DNA from: Schaedlerella sp.
GTDB taxonomy: Bacteria > Bacillota > Clostridia > Lachnospirales > Lachnospiraceae
Length of the DNA stretch: 7,041 nucleotides
Assembly (NCBI GenBank): GCA_020024595.1
Contig: JAHHTO010000124.1
Coordinates: 1-7,041, forward strand
Reading direction: 5' to 3'
Notes under the pieces: model-generated
The model's input: the letters and a program-made list of their open reading frames with translations, nothing else
The model's database searches: none
What the model was told of the DNA's origin: nothing
Made by a program: the position numbers and the translations under genes
Part shown: piece after piece, positions 6,760 to 7,041 of the stretch
Layout: every line of letters starts with the position of its first letter
How positions within the stretch are numbered: position 1 is the first letter of the stretch

Positions 6760-6779
6760 GTGCCTTTTTGTGCTATAGT
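6751..6779 (+). promoter_or_regulatory. Candidate promoter of the HAD-family gene
   Basis: Plus-strand TTTTTA (6751-6756), a 17-base spacer and TATAGT (6774-6779), with TG at 6771-6772 making an extended -10 (TGCTATAGT). RNA would start near 6786, about 45 bases before the ATG. Its -35 overlaps that of the polA promoter on the other strand. Confidence 0.6.
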
Positions 6780-6815
6780 AATGTTGATCATAATAAAAAT
6801 CGAATTCGAATGATA

Positions 6816-6824
6816 TAAGGAGGT
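6816..6824 (+). promoter_or_regulatory. Perfect Shine-Dalgarno of the HAD-family gene
   Basis: TAAGGAGGT, fully complementary to the 16S rRNA tail, ends 6 bases before ATG 6831. It shows that the short downstream reading frame is a real gene start and not a chance frame. Confidence 0.85.
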
Positions 6825-6830
6825 TTTATC

Positions 6831-7016
6831 ATGGATGGACTGATATTTGATGTAGACGGAACTCTCTGGGATTCTACAGATACCGTTGTCGAATCATGGA
6901 ATCAGGCAATCCAGGCTGGATCTGACCTGGATATGATAATTAACAAAGCATTTCTAAAAGGGCTGTTCGGCAAACCAATAGACCAGATTTACAATGCGCT
7001 GTTCCCACATCTTTGA
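6831..7016 (+). CDS. HAD-superfamily hydrolase, N-terminal fragment ending at an in-frame TGA
   Basis: Only 61 residues are read before TGA 7014-7016; HAD phosphatases of this type have over 200. The start is strong: a perfect Shine-Dalgarno, then MDGLIFDVDGTLWDST, where D7 is the expected nucleophile and D9 the acid/base of motif I (DxDGT). Residues 18-61 look like the start of a helical cap, with KGLFGKPIDQIYNALFPHL matching what I recall of clostridial HAD phosphatases. After the TGA the same frame reads EKKKNRLG to the window edge, which still looks like family sequence. The simplest reading is a nonsense substitution (for example TCA to TGA) or a sequencing error, making this a broken or mis-sequenced gene. 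Motifs II-IV lie outside the window, so the fragment alone cannot be active. Its substrate cannot be told. It is transcribed divergently from polA. Confidence 0.8.
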   Translation: MDGLIFDVDGTLWDSTDTVVESWNQAIQAGSDLDMIINKAFLKGLFGKPIDQIYNALFPHL

Positions 7017-7017
7017 G

Positions 7018-7027
7018 AAAAAAAAAA
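7018..7027 (+). repeat. Run of ten A
   Basis: A10 follows directly after the in-frame TGA and one G. Such runs are prone to slippage in replication, transcription and sequencing. The frame through the run (Lys codons, then NRLG) fits the gene, so the length itself appears correct. Confidence 0.7.
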
Positions 7028-7041
7028 GAACCGTCTCGGGG

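Noticed and set aside
7014..7016. TGA read as selenocysteine
   Set aside because: The position is not an active-site residue of HAD enzymes, and no stem-loop resembling a bacterial SECIS is visible in the 25 bases after it.
7011..7041. A-run slippage or frameshift as the cause of the short HAD frame
   Set aside because: The original frame gives the family-like residues NRLG after the A-run, so a substitution at the TGA explains the break without a length change.
1..7041. Mobile element, CRISPR, toxin-antitoxin or defence system
   Set aside because: All long frames belong to housekeeping families; no terminal repeats, direct-repeat arrays, transposase or integrase were seen.

Overview
The window reads as ordinary core chromosome of a low- to mid-GC anaerobic Firmicute, most likely a member of the Clostridia close to Lachnospiraceae. 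This rests on strong AAGGAGG-type ribosome sites, the kinds of protein family present, and the gene order polA-coaE-metallo-hydrolase. It is an inference from recognised families; no search was run.

Nearly all of the window (positions 1-6657) is one block of six minus-strand genes. In transcription order they are polA (DNA polymerase I), coaE (dephospho-CoA kinase), a YycJ/WalJ-like metallo-beta-lactamase-fold hydrolase, a small ACT-domain protein (UPF0237), a PFL-family protein (UPF0210/DUF711), and a DegV/FakB-like fatty-acid-binding protein whose C-terminus lies beyond position 1. polA and coaE are 20 bases apart, and coaE and the hydrolase share an ATGA overlap. The later gaps are 68, 95 and 61 bases, and none holds a convincing terminator. 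A single long operon is plausible, possibly with a weak internal promoter before the ACT gene.

Positions 6658-6830 form a divergent intergenic region. Back-to-back promoters with overlapping -35 regions serve polA leftward and a HAD-family hydrolase rightward. A near-perfect 16-base palindrome covers the polA -10 box, a second palindrome covers the shared -35 area, and the polA leader can fold into a hairpin just ahead of its ribosome site.

The HAD gene starts well at 6831, with a perfect Shine-Dalgarno and a DxDGT motif, but meets an in-frame TGA after 61 codons. The same frame still reads like family sequence after the stop, which suggests a single-base nonsense change or sequencing error. 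The window ends 25 bases later.

Functionally this is housekeeping: DNA replication and repair (polA, perhaps the YycJ-like nuclease), the last step of CoA synthesis (coaE), fatty-acid handling (DegV), and the conserved ACT plus PFL pair. That pair also sits side by side in streptococci and has no established role that I know of; it is the closest thing here to an undescribed system. I see no mobile element, CRISPR array, tRNA, rRNA or defence locus.
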